DNA of 64,000 nucleotides from Haberlea rhodopensis (lineage: Eukaryota; Streptophyta; Magnoliopsida; Lamiales; Gesneriaceae): the NCBI GenBank assembly GCA_907163345.1, contig CAJQUN010000056.1:1922001-1986000 (forward strand). The letters are read 5' to 3'. A program made the position numbers and the translations under genes. Below are positions 13,105 through 23,098 of this stretch, one piece after another. The notes under the pieces were generated by a model. That model had not been told where the DNA came from and searched no databases. It saw only the letters and a program-made list of their open reading frames with translations. Within the stretch, counting starts at the first letter, position 1, and every line of letters starts with the position of its first letter.

Positions 13105-14425
13105 TAGATAAGTGAGGATGCTCAGAAAATCAGGTTGTTTAGAACTATGGTTATCAAAACTGAGGATAATGGGGTTTTGATTTTTTATGAAAGTGAATCT
13201 GGGAATATTGTTGATTAGTGGAAAATCAGTTGAAGCTTAGACAAGGCGATTCAAGCAATGCTCGACTTTCTTGCCAAGATGCAGTTGATGAGTCCGGATT
13301 TCTTCTACGTGATGGATTTTAACAAGAGAGGATGCTTACAGAACGTGTTTTGGGCAGAGTCAAGGTGTAGGGCCGCTTATGGGTGTAAACCACCATGGGC
13401 ATTCGGTCTCTCTAGGCTGTGGCTTAGTGTCCGGTCAGACTGTTGAGTCGTTTATATGGCTGTTCAGGGCGTGGCTTACATGCATGGCTGGAAGTCCTCC
13501 ACAAACCATCATTGCTTATCAGTGTAAGTCCATGCAAACTGCACTTGCTACCGTTTTTCAGAGATCTTTTCATTGCTTTTCTCCGAGAAATATTATGAAG
13601 TGTGTTCAGATGGCCTAGTGAGGTGGAAGAAACGGGATGCAACTAAAGACGGCATTCGCTAGAGCCTTTGATCACACTCTTACAATAGATGAATTTGAAG
13701 CAGCTTGGGAGGATATGGTGGAGCGCAATGAAATGAGAGATCTTGAATGGGTTCAGACATTGTATGATGATAGGAAATGTTGGGTTCCCGTCTATATGAA
13801 GGAAACTTTCTTGGCAGGAATGTTTGATATTAATTAAAATCATGATATATTTGGCTCCACCGATTGTGGAAAATTTGACTGAATGTACTTCTCTCAAAGA
13901 TTTTCTTCACGGTTATGGTCAATATCTTTGAGAAATCGAACAAAATGAAGCATTATTGGATTTAGAGTCGAGGAAACCAAGTCATGTGTTAAAATCAAGA
14001 TGCCATTTTGAGTCGTAGCTCTCAGAACTCTACACGGATTATATATTCAAGAAGTTCCAAAGTGAAGTTGAGGGCATGTGTTCTTGCTACAGTACGCGAC
14101 AGATGAACATCGATGGATCAGTCTTGGCTTACACCGTTAAAGACGACACAGTCCAAGAACACACAAGTGAAACAAGAGATTACGAGGTGACTTACAATGC
14201 TTCTGATGCTGAAATTCGTTGCTCATGTGGATTGTTCAATTTTATGGGCTATCTTTGCAAACATGCATTATGTATTGTCAGCCAAGTTGGCTTGGAAGAG
14301 ATTCCATCGAAATACATTCTTGCACGATGGAGAAATGATACTTACCGCGACTTTTGCTCATAATTGGAATGGTATTGACATCAACAACCCCCTGTGCAAA
14401 GATATGATAGTTTGCACAAATGTGT
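13105..14425 (+). pseudogene. FAR1/FHY3-type gene remnant, piece 2 (MULE transposase and SWIM domains)
   Basis: The reading resumes with EDAQKIRLFRT and continues into the transposase-like region: MQLMSPDFFYVMDFNKRG, VFWAESRCRAAYG, then in another frame GVNHHGHSVSLGCGLVSG and FIWLFRAWLTCM, then 'FDHTLTIDEFEAAWEDMV' and WVPVYMKETFLAGMF. The SWIM zinc finger follows at 14,196-14,270 with the CxC...CxH arrangement (RCSCGLFNFMGYLCKHAL). Several stops and frameshifts break the frame, so no full protein can be made. The piece ends inside 'RYDSLHKCV', cut by the LARD insertion at 14,426, and resumes at 40,945. The catalytic acidic triad of an active MULE transposase is not verifiable here. Confidence 0.85.
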
Positions 14426-16045
14426 TGTCACGCCACAAAACCGGAGCGCATGACACCGGCGTTGAATCCAAATATAAAATTCGAATACAACAAGCCTCGT
14501 ATACAGATCTTTGATAAAACCAGTCTATTTATTCCAAAATCATTAAATTGTCCTTACAATTGCTATTACAAAATACTATTATCTAGGATTAAATCGAATA
14601 TGCGGAAGCGTAAGTAAAATTAATAAATTTCCTTGAAGGTTCTCCGTAGATCATTATCTCCAAAGATTATTCTTGTTCTTCTTCCACGATCTCCTCTCTT
14701 CGTCTTTGTCTGGGAGGGGAGGTAAGGGGGTGAGCGTTTGGGAAAACACTTAGCAAGTAGGAGCCGATTGAACATAGTAAAAATATACATATAATCATAG
14801 CAAAAATCCTTTAATATTTCTTTGTCAAATCACATAGATCTTGCACATAAACACATTTCTTACACATAAACACATATCTTGCACATATCCACATAACGAG
14901 TTATTTAATTTAAAAACATACTTTTCATAGGGTTGTTCAATCGAGATTTAAAACATACATAAGGTTTGAAAACGAAATGAAGTTGTAGCAAAAACCCACT
15001 TACCTTCGAAGCGTGATTGAGCGAATTACATGTTGTAGAAAATAGCACAAAATCTCCTCTTCCTTTGCCTTGAAAGTTTCGAATAATGGGTGTGTGATGT
15101 GTGAGAAGATTTTCAACAATGTAAAGTATAGGGTAATCCTTTCTTTGTATGGTGTAATGTGGTTTTAATGTGAGGATGAGTGTCCAATTTAGGTCCACTA
15201 TTTTGGCTCCCAATTGACAAGACTTTAGTGTATGATGTGTGGATGTTGCTAATGTGATTGAGAGGCAATTAAATGGGATTGAGTGATGTGATTTAATGTA
15301 GGAGGAATTTAAATTGGGCTCCTTAACTTTGGTCATTTAGTGTCATGATTTGGCAAGGCAATGAATGTAAATATGCATCTTGGTAGGATAATCTTTTCTT
15401 TGGTATGGTATAATATGATATAATGTAGGAGACTTAATTGCATCCTATAATTTTGGTCTCCTAATGACAAGATTTGAGTCAAGTAATGAATGTGGTCAAT
15501 AATTGGTAATGATAAAAGAATTTATTGACAATTACAAACTTTGACCATCTAATGACATGATTTAAGCAAACTATTAAATATCTTTATATTAGAATGAATG
15601 GGATTAAATTATGGTTGTAAGAGATTGAATGGTGGCAAGATTTGGGTTAGACATTTAAATGTCATTGAATGACTTATGACAAGGTTTGGACAAGACCATT
15701 GAATGGTTTAATTATGCGCTTTAAAAAATGTAGGATTAGTGTAGGAATTATAGTCCATAAACTTTTATCTATTCATTGCAAGATTTATGATGGATTATTA
15801 TTTTCAATGATTTCTTAATTATCTACAACTTTAAATTATTTAAAAGTACAAACTAAAATCATATAACACATGTATTATCTCTTAATAACTCTAATAGGTT
15901 ATAAACTTAAATATGTGATTAAAAGTCCACAAGATTGAATAATATAATTAAATCCAACCATAATGCAAATCTATTATTTTTATTTACTTTTCAATATTAT
16001 CTTGGTAACACGTAATTTGTTTGACCAAAATTCCGGGTCTTTACA
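14426..16045 (-). repeat. Left (3') LTR of the LARD-like element
   Basis: The plus strand begins tgtcacgcc and ends cgggtctttaca, so on the minus strand it runs TGTAAAGACCCG...GTGACA. It is nearly identical to 39,317-40,939. By eye the two differ at roughly two dozen positions (about 1.5%), including small indels. The 143-aa minus ORF inside (14,905-15,336) is shared with the other LTR and resembles no known protein. Confidence 0.93.
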
Positions 16046-16081
16046 TCCCTCCCTCCTTATTGGAAGTTTCGTCCTCGAAAC
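16046..16081 (-). promoter_or_regulatory. Polypurine tract and Tekay-type tail motif of the LARD
   Basis: Read on the minus strand, the sequence next to the LTR is aaggagggaggga, a polypurine tract that would prime plus-strand DNA synthesis. Twenty-one bases inside the LTR border lies the palindrome gtttcgtcctcgaaac (16,066-16,081). Confidence 0.75.
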
Positions 16082-16134
16082 TTGAGTCGGCTTCAGAAAT
16101 ACATTACATAAGCACGTAACACATATCACATAGT

Positions 16135-17130
16135 GGCTTCTTTGGGTCAAGAGGTGGCTCCCATGTGCATAGCACTTTGCTCATTGGATTCAAGAGGTGG
16201 CCCCCGTTATGTGTAGCACTTTGCCCCGTCGGTTCAAGAGGTGGTTCCCATATAACGTGGCACTTTGCTCCTCCGATTCAAGTGGTGGCTCCTACACACG
16301 TAGCACTTTGCCCCGCCAAGCCTTTACTTGTACATTTACACAAAAACTCACAATGACATATTGGATTCAAGATGTGGCTCACATGCGCATAGCACTTTGC
16401 TCTTAAGGATCAAGAGGTGGCTCCCATGCATGTGGCACGCCCACATCATGTAGCACTTTGCCCCGCCGAATCAAGTGGTGGCTCCTACACACGTAGCACT
16501 TTGCTCCGCCAAGTCCTTACTTGTACAGAAACATATGACAACTTATTGGATTCAAAATGTGGCTCCCGTATGCATAGCACTTTGCTCTTAAGGATAAAGA
16601 GGTGGCTCCCATTCATGTGGCACGTCCACATCATGTAGCACTTTGCCCCGCCGAATCAAGTGGTGGCTCCTACACACGTAGCACTTTGCTTCCCCAAGCG
16701 TACCTTCACATACACATATTACAACTTATTGGATTCAAGAGGTGGCCCCCATTATGTGTAGCACTTTGCCCCGTCGGTTCAAGAGGTGGCTCCCACATAA
16801 CGTGGCACTTTGCTCCGCCAAGCGTACTTTCACATACACATATTACAACTTATTGGATTCAAGAGGTGGCCCCCATTATGTGTAGCACTTTGCCCCGTCG
16901 GTTCAAGAGGGCCACTATGTGTAGCACTTTGCCCCGTCGGTTCAAGAGGTGGCTCCCACATAACGTGGCACTTTGCTCCGTCAAGCGTACTTTCACATAC
17001 ACATATTACAACTTATTGGATTCAAGAGGTGGCCCCCATTATGTATAGCACTTTGCCCCGTCGGTTCAAGAGGTGGCTCCCACATAACGTGGCACTTTGC
17101 TCCGCCAAGCGTACTTTCACATACATATAT
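16135..17130. repeat. Complex tandem repeat with tagcactttgc core
   Basis: About a kilobase of nested repeats near the 3' end of the LARD interior. The short motif 'tagcactttgc' or 'ggcactttgc' with 'aagaggtggctccca' recurs about every 40-85 bp. Larger blocks repeat too: a 185-bp unit (marker tcttaaggat at 16,401 and 16,586) and a 123-bp unit (marker gcgtactttcacataca near 16,820, 16,985 and 17,107). ORFs called here are translations of the repeats. No coding role is seen. Confidence 0.9.
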
Positions 17131-17489
17131 CTCTTAATTTTTTAGTTTAAAACATACTAAAACTTTTTAGAATTCAAACCACACACACACTTTCCATATT
17201 CGTGTGAATCATTAAAGTATACTAAATGATTTCGAAAACAAAGAATGATGTATCTTAACTTTAGAAAAGTGAGCAAATAGAGTTCCGAGTTTCCTCTTGG
17301 AATGAAGGTTTAAAGTTGTTGCGTATGAGCGTAACCATGGAACACAATTCCAGATACATTCGAAGAGTAAATTAAAATTTTACTAATTAAACTGAGAGGT
17401 TCACCACGAAATCCTAAAACAAGAAAATCATCACTATGATACCCAAGATTTATTATTTATTATCCTAAAGATATTGCATACTGGAAAAA

Positions 17490-17924
17490 CTAGTCTATTG
17501 TTTCTCCGTCTCCTAAATCCCCTTCAACATCTTCTAGTATAATATGATCTTCATCTTCCCTCAGGAAATTTATCATAGACTGCTTGTAGGCGACTTCCTG
17601 TGCCAATTCATTCCTCTCATTTATGAGGGCTTGAATTTGAGTCCACATGTTCTCCCGATGCTCATTGAACTCCTGCTCGAAGCGTTCTAACTGTTGGCAC
17701 TTATTAATGTGGACTTTCATAAGTGTTTTGTTGTCCTCTATCGCTTTTGTAAGTCGCTCTTCGGCACGATGATGGTGGTAGGTCATCCTTTGGGCCTTGT
17801 AATGGTAGTAATTGATTATCTCCAACAACTCTGTCTTGTCTCGCATCTCCTTGTCTTGGAATATTTTAAATTTGGTTATCTCATGCTCCTTCTTTTGGAT
17901 CGAACTGTTTTGAGCATGAGTCAT
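17490..17924 (-). CDS. Coiled-coil protein of the LARD-like element (144 aa)
   Basis: An uninterrupted 144-residue ORF on the element's own strand, starting at a clear ATG (MTHAQNSSIQKKEHEI) and ending in an acidic tail (EDVEGDLGDGETID). Almost the whole length is rich in Glu, Lys, Gln and Leu with heptad-like spacing, which predicts one long coiled coil. No zinc knuckle, protease or nucleic-acid domain is visible. I recall similar small proteins annotated in other Lamiales genomes but cannot name a family. An open frame in an otherwise non-coding element suggests selection or youth. A gag-like packaging function is a guess; it could also be a captured host fragment. Confidence 0.6.
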   Translation of the reverse strand: MTHAQNSSIQKKEHEITKFKIFQDKEMRDKTELLEIINYYHYKAQRMTYHHHRAEERLTKAIEDNKTLMKVHINKCQQLERFEQEFNEHRENMWTQIQALINERNELAQEVAYKQSMINFLREDEDHIILEDVEGDLGDGETID

Positions 17925-17959
17925 CGCAGCCTACGTCGTATTGAAAAAAAATGCTATGG

Positions 17960-18548
17960 TGGATGAGGAATTGAATGATGGGATTTCGTGAGTTAGAATT
18001 CTTCGAGAAGAAAAATTAGATCATCAATTGGTTCCGTTTCGGTTGCTGAATTTTGAAATTGACAAATGATTTTTCTTATAAATGATGTGAGGGTAAATAA
18101 CACGATTTGGATTGGAATAATCTGCTTCGGTGGTTCAAAAATTGAGGGCAAGAATTTGAGAGATTATGATTTAAAAGGCATGGATTGGGGCTTCAAGAAT
18201 TCGATCACTCAAGGTTTGGAATTTCGAAATTGTTTGAGGGCTATTGATATACATGTTATGAGGATTCATAACCCAAATTTAATTTGAATTTGGTGTTCCG
18301 AGTTGTGTGAAATCGATGCCCAAAATTTTCGCAGATTAGGGTTCTAGAGGCGAGAATCTCGATCTGAAATTGAGTATCTTTCCTTGTTTGTGATTTCGAT
18401 TGGATAGAGGGCTTTTGTTCGACATGATATAAGGATCATAAACCCAGAATTAATTTGAGATTGGTGTTCGGATTAAGGAGATATCGAATTTGGAAACTTT
18501 TAAATATTTAGGGTTCTTGGGACGTAAATCGTGGTCCTCAATTGACGC
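17960..18548. repeat. 172-bp tandem repeat array in the LARD leader, left part
   Basis: Degenerate repeats marked by the core ttagggttc, seen at 17,991 (weak), 18,336 and 18,508. The spacing is 172 bp or twice that. The array is cut by the Copia element at 18,549 and continues at 37,769 in the same register (18,508 to 37,900 is 172 bp when the insert and TSD copy are removed). Confidence 0.85.
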
Positions 18549-19638
18549 TGTTAGTTTCGGACCTTATCGATGAGATTTTAAAGATGACAAAACATATCAG
18601 ACCGGATCGACCAGATCGATCGCCCAAAACAGATCAAGCTGATAAGATGACAAAGCATATCAGATCGGATCGATGGATTTCAGACTGACTAAATCGATGC
18701 TTCAGATCGATCTCAATCTTTATCAGATCAGAGCAGTCAAGGATACATAAAGAATGGCTCCTCAGTCCGAATCATTAACGGCTATTTATTGTAGCATTTA
18801 ATTTCGTAATTAATGCTACAAAGGACCAAAGACTGAAGATTGCCATAAAAGGTAAGAAGACAAAGAAGAGCCTACCTGACAGTCGCCGAAAGTATGAACC
18901 AGAACGACAAGTATCCTGAAGAAGAAGACTGTAGCTTACTCAGAGTTTAAGCAGAGTCAAAGTTGCACATTAAGGAAAATAATGTCGTTGGTACTTACAA
19001 CTATAAAAGGATGCAACAAAAGGAATATACAAGACTCTCGCTGATCAATTGAAAAACGCACAAGAAAGCAAAACAGCACAAGCTTACAAGCTCAGAAGCT
19101 CTCGAGCTGAAATTATTCTTAAGCACGATTACTTTGTAACATTTGATCATTTAGGATCACTGTGCGCATCTTATGTATTCTGTGTTGAAAAATAGAAGTG
19201 AGAAACATATTGTAATTGTCAGACAGAGTGTGTCTGAGCAGATCGAGTGACTAGGAGTTTCAGACTGGTAGTAAGGTAAATCCAGCCTGAATCGGGTTTG
19301 TACAACATGATTGTATAAATCAAAGTCTTCTAGTATAAACCTTCCTTAATTGGAAGAAGGGGAGACGTAGAAGGATTACACCACCTTCGAACTTCCAGAA
19401 ACATATTCTGTGTTCTTATCTTTCTGCACTCATTCTTTCATTCAAGCCATCGAGCCGCTCTTACAAATATAAACAGATCGTTCCGCACTTATACATTCAG
19501 TGGTCTGTTCTATAAAAGAGTTGATTAAGAAACAGATTTCTTTCACTAATCCGAAAGAAATCACAAGGGATTAATTTTTACAAGGAGTGTTCATTCACCC
19601 CCCCCCCCCCCTCTAAACACTCCGGACCGATCCTAACA
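18549..19638 (+). repeat. 5' LTR of the Copia element
   Basis: Runs from tgttagtttcgg to gatcctaaca. It carries a TATA box (tataaaag, 19,002-19,009) that is conserved in the 3' LTR at 37,126-37,133, many GATCGAT/CAGATC motifs in U3, and a C-homopolymer of about 14 bases near the end (19,598-19,611). The C run is longer (about 18) in the 3' LTR. Confidence 0.95.
19002..19009 (+). promoter_or_regulatory. TATA box in Copia 5' LTR
   Basis: The octamer tataaaag sits about 450 bp into the LTR and is followed by a purine- and A-rich leader. The same octamer is kept in the 3' LTR, which fits the U3 promoter that would drive element transcription. Confidence 0.7.
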
Positions 19639-19640
19639 AG

Positions 19641-19653
19641 TGGTATCAGAGCC
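19641..19653 (+). promoter_or_regulatory. Copia primer-binding site (tRNA-iMet)
   Basis: tggtatcagagcc lies two bases after the 5' LTR end. It is a perfect match to the usual plant initiator-Met tRNA primer site and fixes the element's orientation as plus. Confidence 0.93.
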
Positions 19654-19688
19654 ATGTTATCTTAACCAGCACAAAGACACTTGAGCTG

Positions 19689-21073
19689 ATGGCATCATTC
19701 AACAAAATTCATATGTTCTCAAAAGAAGACTATGATGACTGGAGAATCAGAATGCAAGCTCATCTGGCAGCTCAGGATGACGATATGTGGTTCGTCATCA
19801 CTGATGGACCAATGAAGATTCTGAAAGTCAATACAGCAGTCGCCATTACTGGTGGTGAACCACAAATGGTAGAAAAGGACAGATCCCTCTGAACGAATGA
19901 GGAAAGAAAGAAAGCAAATCTCGATAATGTTGCCAAAGACATCTTGTTATCAGACAAGAACATGTTCAGCAAAATCAAAATGTGCTCTACTGCCAAAGAA
20001 ATCTGGGAAAAGATAGCACAGCTATGTGAGGGCAACGACCAGACCAAAGAAAACAAGTTAACTGTTGCTATTCAAAGATTTGAGAGCATAAAGATGAAGA
20101 GTGGAGAAACTCTAAATGAGTTTGATGAAAGAGTCACTGGCATCATAAATGAACTGAATGGTCTGGGGAAGGAATATTCTAACAGAGAGATCGCTCTGAA
20201 AGTTATGAGAGCTCTGCCAAAGGAATGGGATGTTAAGACCATTGCCATGAGGGAATCGAAAGATCTTAACAAGGTTGAACTTCATGATCTGTTTGCAGAT
20301 CCTAAGGCCTATGAGTTTGAACTGATAAGCAGAGGTGAAGCAGACACATTCATCTCTCAACCAAACAAGGCCCTGGCAGCCATTCCAGACCAGACCGCCT
20401 CAACATCAGACCGATCCGTTGAACAGATAAGTAATGATGCTATGTCATTATTTATCAAGAAATTCGGTAAATTCATGTCTAAAAATAAGAGGAACTTTAA
20501 ACCCTCTCATCATTATAAGCCAAGAAAGGACGATGCTGTTAATGATCAGGCTTGTTACAATTGTGGTAAGACCAGACATTTCATTGCAGATTGCACCAGA
20601 CCGAAGAAAGAAGAACGGAAGGAGAAGCATCGCGATGACAGGAAAAAGAAGCACTACAAAGACCGCAAAAATCATGGAAAGTCCCAAAAGGTCCTAGTAG
20701 CTGAAGAAGGAAACAACAAATGGGCTCAGACTGACTCCGATTCAGACAGCTCCGAATATTCTTCCAGCGAAAGCGAAGAAGATATTCAATGTCTAATGGC
20801 AGATGAAGAGATGAGTCAGACAGACGAGGTATTTGACTTTGACTCAAATGAATTTACACGTGAAGGGCTCAGGTCCGCACTACAAGACATGGCTAATGAT
20901 TATAGGATCTTAGCTGAATCATTTGAGAAGAATAAAGCTAAAATCAGTGATCAAATGGATGAGCACAACAAACCAAGCTGCTCTGAGCAGGGTGAGTGCA
21001 ACAATCTCAAGATCGAGCTGAATAAGCTGAAAATCTCCTACGATCAGCTCCATGAAGAAAATAAGAGAATTAG
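19689..21073 (+). pseudogene. gag: Copia gag, 5' part (interrupted)
   Basis: Gag forms the virus-like particle of the element. The frame starts at MASFNKIHMFSKEDYDDW, a typical Copia gag opening. An in-frame TGA at 19,890-19,892 breaks it, in a context (RSL*TNEE) where gag homologues usually carry Trp, so a TGG to TGA change is likely. After it the frame is open through the retrotransposon gag domain (KEIWEKIAQLCEG, LNEFDERVTGIINEL, ALPKEWDVKTIA), then one CCHC zinc knuckle (CYNCGKTRHFIADC), a Lys/Arg-rich stretch and an acidic Ser-rich tail with coiled-coil character. The gypsy element enters at 21,074; the same frame continues at 29,785. Confidence 0.9.
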
Positions 21074-23039
21074 TGTAGGGTCTTCCTACCTTAACATCAT
21101 TTTAATAGCGTATTATGAACTAAACATGCATTAGAGACATCTTAGAGTTCTGGTTGTTATGTGAGCTCAATGTAATAACAGGCCAAAATGAAACTTCAAT
21201 AGTTAGTTAATTACATTCCCCAAAAAGAATGTTAAGGCTAACAAAAATCCTGTATCTATCTTCTTATGCTCCTTTAGCTCACTATCTCAACCCGACCCTT
21301 GGTCTCGATCCAAAAGTGTACCTACAGGAACAACTCATCGTGAGCATGTACATCGTTACTTATCATCATGAATTAATGGCGTATAAATAATGCATGGAAA
21401 TAATTGATAACATATACTTCCTGTTTAATAGTACTATCCTTCCTTGGTTGTCCCTGTGTCATAATTACGCATATAATCATTAGCTCAAGACATGAGTGAA
21501 TAACATCATATTTCGTATATAAGCTCACGATCCATGTTAATTAGAAATGGGACTGTCCGGGTTCTATTATGACAGCGGCACAATTGGCCCCCTCGCTCGA
21601 CATAACACATCTTATGATACCCATCGCTACGCCTTGATAGCGGATGTATCCCTTATTCAGCGGATGATACCCATCGCTACGCCTTGATAGCGGATGTACC
21701 CCATCGCTCAGCGGATGATACCCATCGCTACACCTAGCGGATGTACCCCATCGCTCAGTTATGTGAGCGGCAAGACCTTCCTCGCTTGCCCATAATAGTC
21801 ACCGGACATTCGACCACTCTAAGTAGCATAGTCAAACATGCGTCATCATCTTATAAGGATCATCATTTCAAACATCATCATCATATCATAATTATCATCG
21901 TAACATTATATCATCTTTGTTTATCACCATATCATCATAATCATCATCATAAATACTTATGCAAATTGATGCAAAGTCATGGTTTAGGGATATGTTACCG
22001 TTGATGCCCGTACGTTTCTTACGTACCTTTTCAAAATGTGGTGAAGTCGTAGTACTTTATCTTCTCGAAGTTGTGGGTCCTTGGGATGGTTCTACACAAC
22101 CATACAATTCAATATTAGAAGCTAATCATAGTCCAATATACAAAATTCCCATAAAAATGCCAAAAACACACTTTTGTGTGTCTCGCGATCGATCGCCAAG
22201 TCGTCCCGATCGATCACGAGATCACACTGCCCGCATCAACAATTTTATGCATTCGGCGATCGATCGCCACCCTTGGCGCGATCGATCGCCAAGCTCACCG
22301 ATCGATCGCCCAAAAGTGGCGATCGATCGCCAAAGGCTTCTGGAGCCTACTGCCTGCTCGCGATCGATCGCCAAAAACGGGCGATCGATCGCCAGCCTCT
22401 GTACAACGAAAATCTCCATTTTTACACCTTTAAACCTTACCAACCTCAACCATCATTTATACCAACATCTTAAAAACATTAAAACACTCAAAACCTTCAT
22501 TACACATCATAAAACCATTAAAAATCCAACATCCCACCAAGAATCACACTAACCCAAACAAACCCATTTCAAACTCTTTTTAAAACCCTTCCAAAACTTA
22601 ACAACCATTTCAAGAACATCAATAAGTGCTATATAAATATCATAGGCACTAAATCTTACCAAGAAATGCAAGAAGGAAGCTTTTACAAGAATTTCTTCCC
22701 ACCTTTAGGGTTAATTTCGAAAATGAGGGAAAGGGAATTTGGGAAAGTGATTTTTGGGAGTTTGAGTGTAAAAGTGAGGTGAGGTAAAAGTGGTGGGTTA
22801 TGTCTTACTTTTAATTTGTACCCCAATAACAACATGATGTATTTAAAATACATTAACATGATAAGCATTTACAAATTGCAATCAACTTCATTAAACCCAC
22901 ATCATCCTCATACTTAAAATTAACATCCTTAAATTATGTTACTTCTCCATTTCCCAAACATGACTTAAACATCATAATAATTCATCATATAAACATAATT
23001 AATGTTCAAGTTACCATTAATTAATTTCGGGGCATCACA
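21074..23039 (-). repeat. Left (3') LTR of the gypsy element
   Basis: The plus strand runs from tgtagggtcttcc to ggggcatcaca; on the minus strand it begins TGTGATGCCCCG. It holds repeats of 'gatacccatcgctac' and 'agcggatgta' (21,635-21,770), ATC-rich microsatellite-like sequence (21,840-21,955), and a cluster of cgatcgatcg palindromes (22,186-22,395). Confidence 0.96.
22186..22395. repeat. Cluster of cgatcgatcg palindromes in gypsy LTR
   Basis: About eight near-perfect copies of the self-complementary core gcgatcgatcgc within 210 bp. The right LTR carries the same cluster at 28,926-29,135 with two point differences (one restores and one destroys a palindrome). On the element's strand the only clear TATA-like site (near 22,630) lies upstream, so the cluster would fall in the transcribed leader. 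Confidence 0.85.
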
Positions 23040-23075
23040 TTACTCCCCTACTTATAAGATTTCGTCCTCGAAATC
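23040..23075 (-). promoter_or_regulatory. Gypsy polypurine tract and tail motif
   Basis: Minus strand taggggagtaa directly abuts the LTR start TGTGATG. Nineteen bases inside the border lies gatttcgtcctcgaaatc (23,058-23,075), matching the LARD tail motif at 16,066-16,081. Confidence 0.8.
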
Positions 23076-23098
23076 GCATGCACTTACCCAAAAAGAAA

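Noticed and set aside
13643..13897. Minus-strand ORFs opposite the FAR1 remnant
   Set aside because: They are antisense shadows; the plus strand carries the recognisable FAR1 motifs.
14905..15336. 143-aa minus ORF repeated in both LARD LTRs as a possible gene
   Set aside because: It lies wholly within the LTR, is shortened in the second LTR by a point change, and resembles no protein.
22174..22473. ORFs with repeated DRSP/IDRQ peptides in the gypsy LTR
   Set aside because: They are translations of the cgatcgatcg palindromes in several frames.
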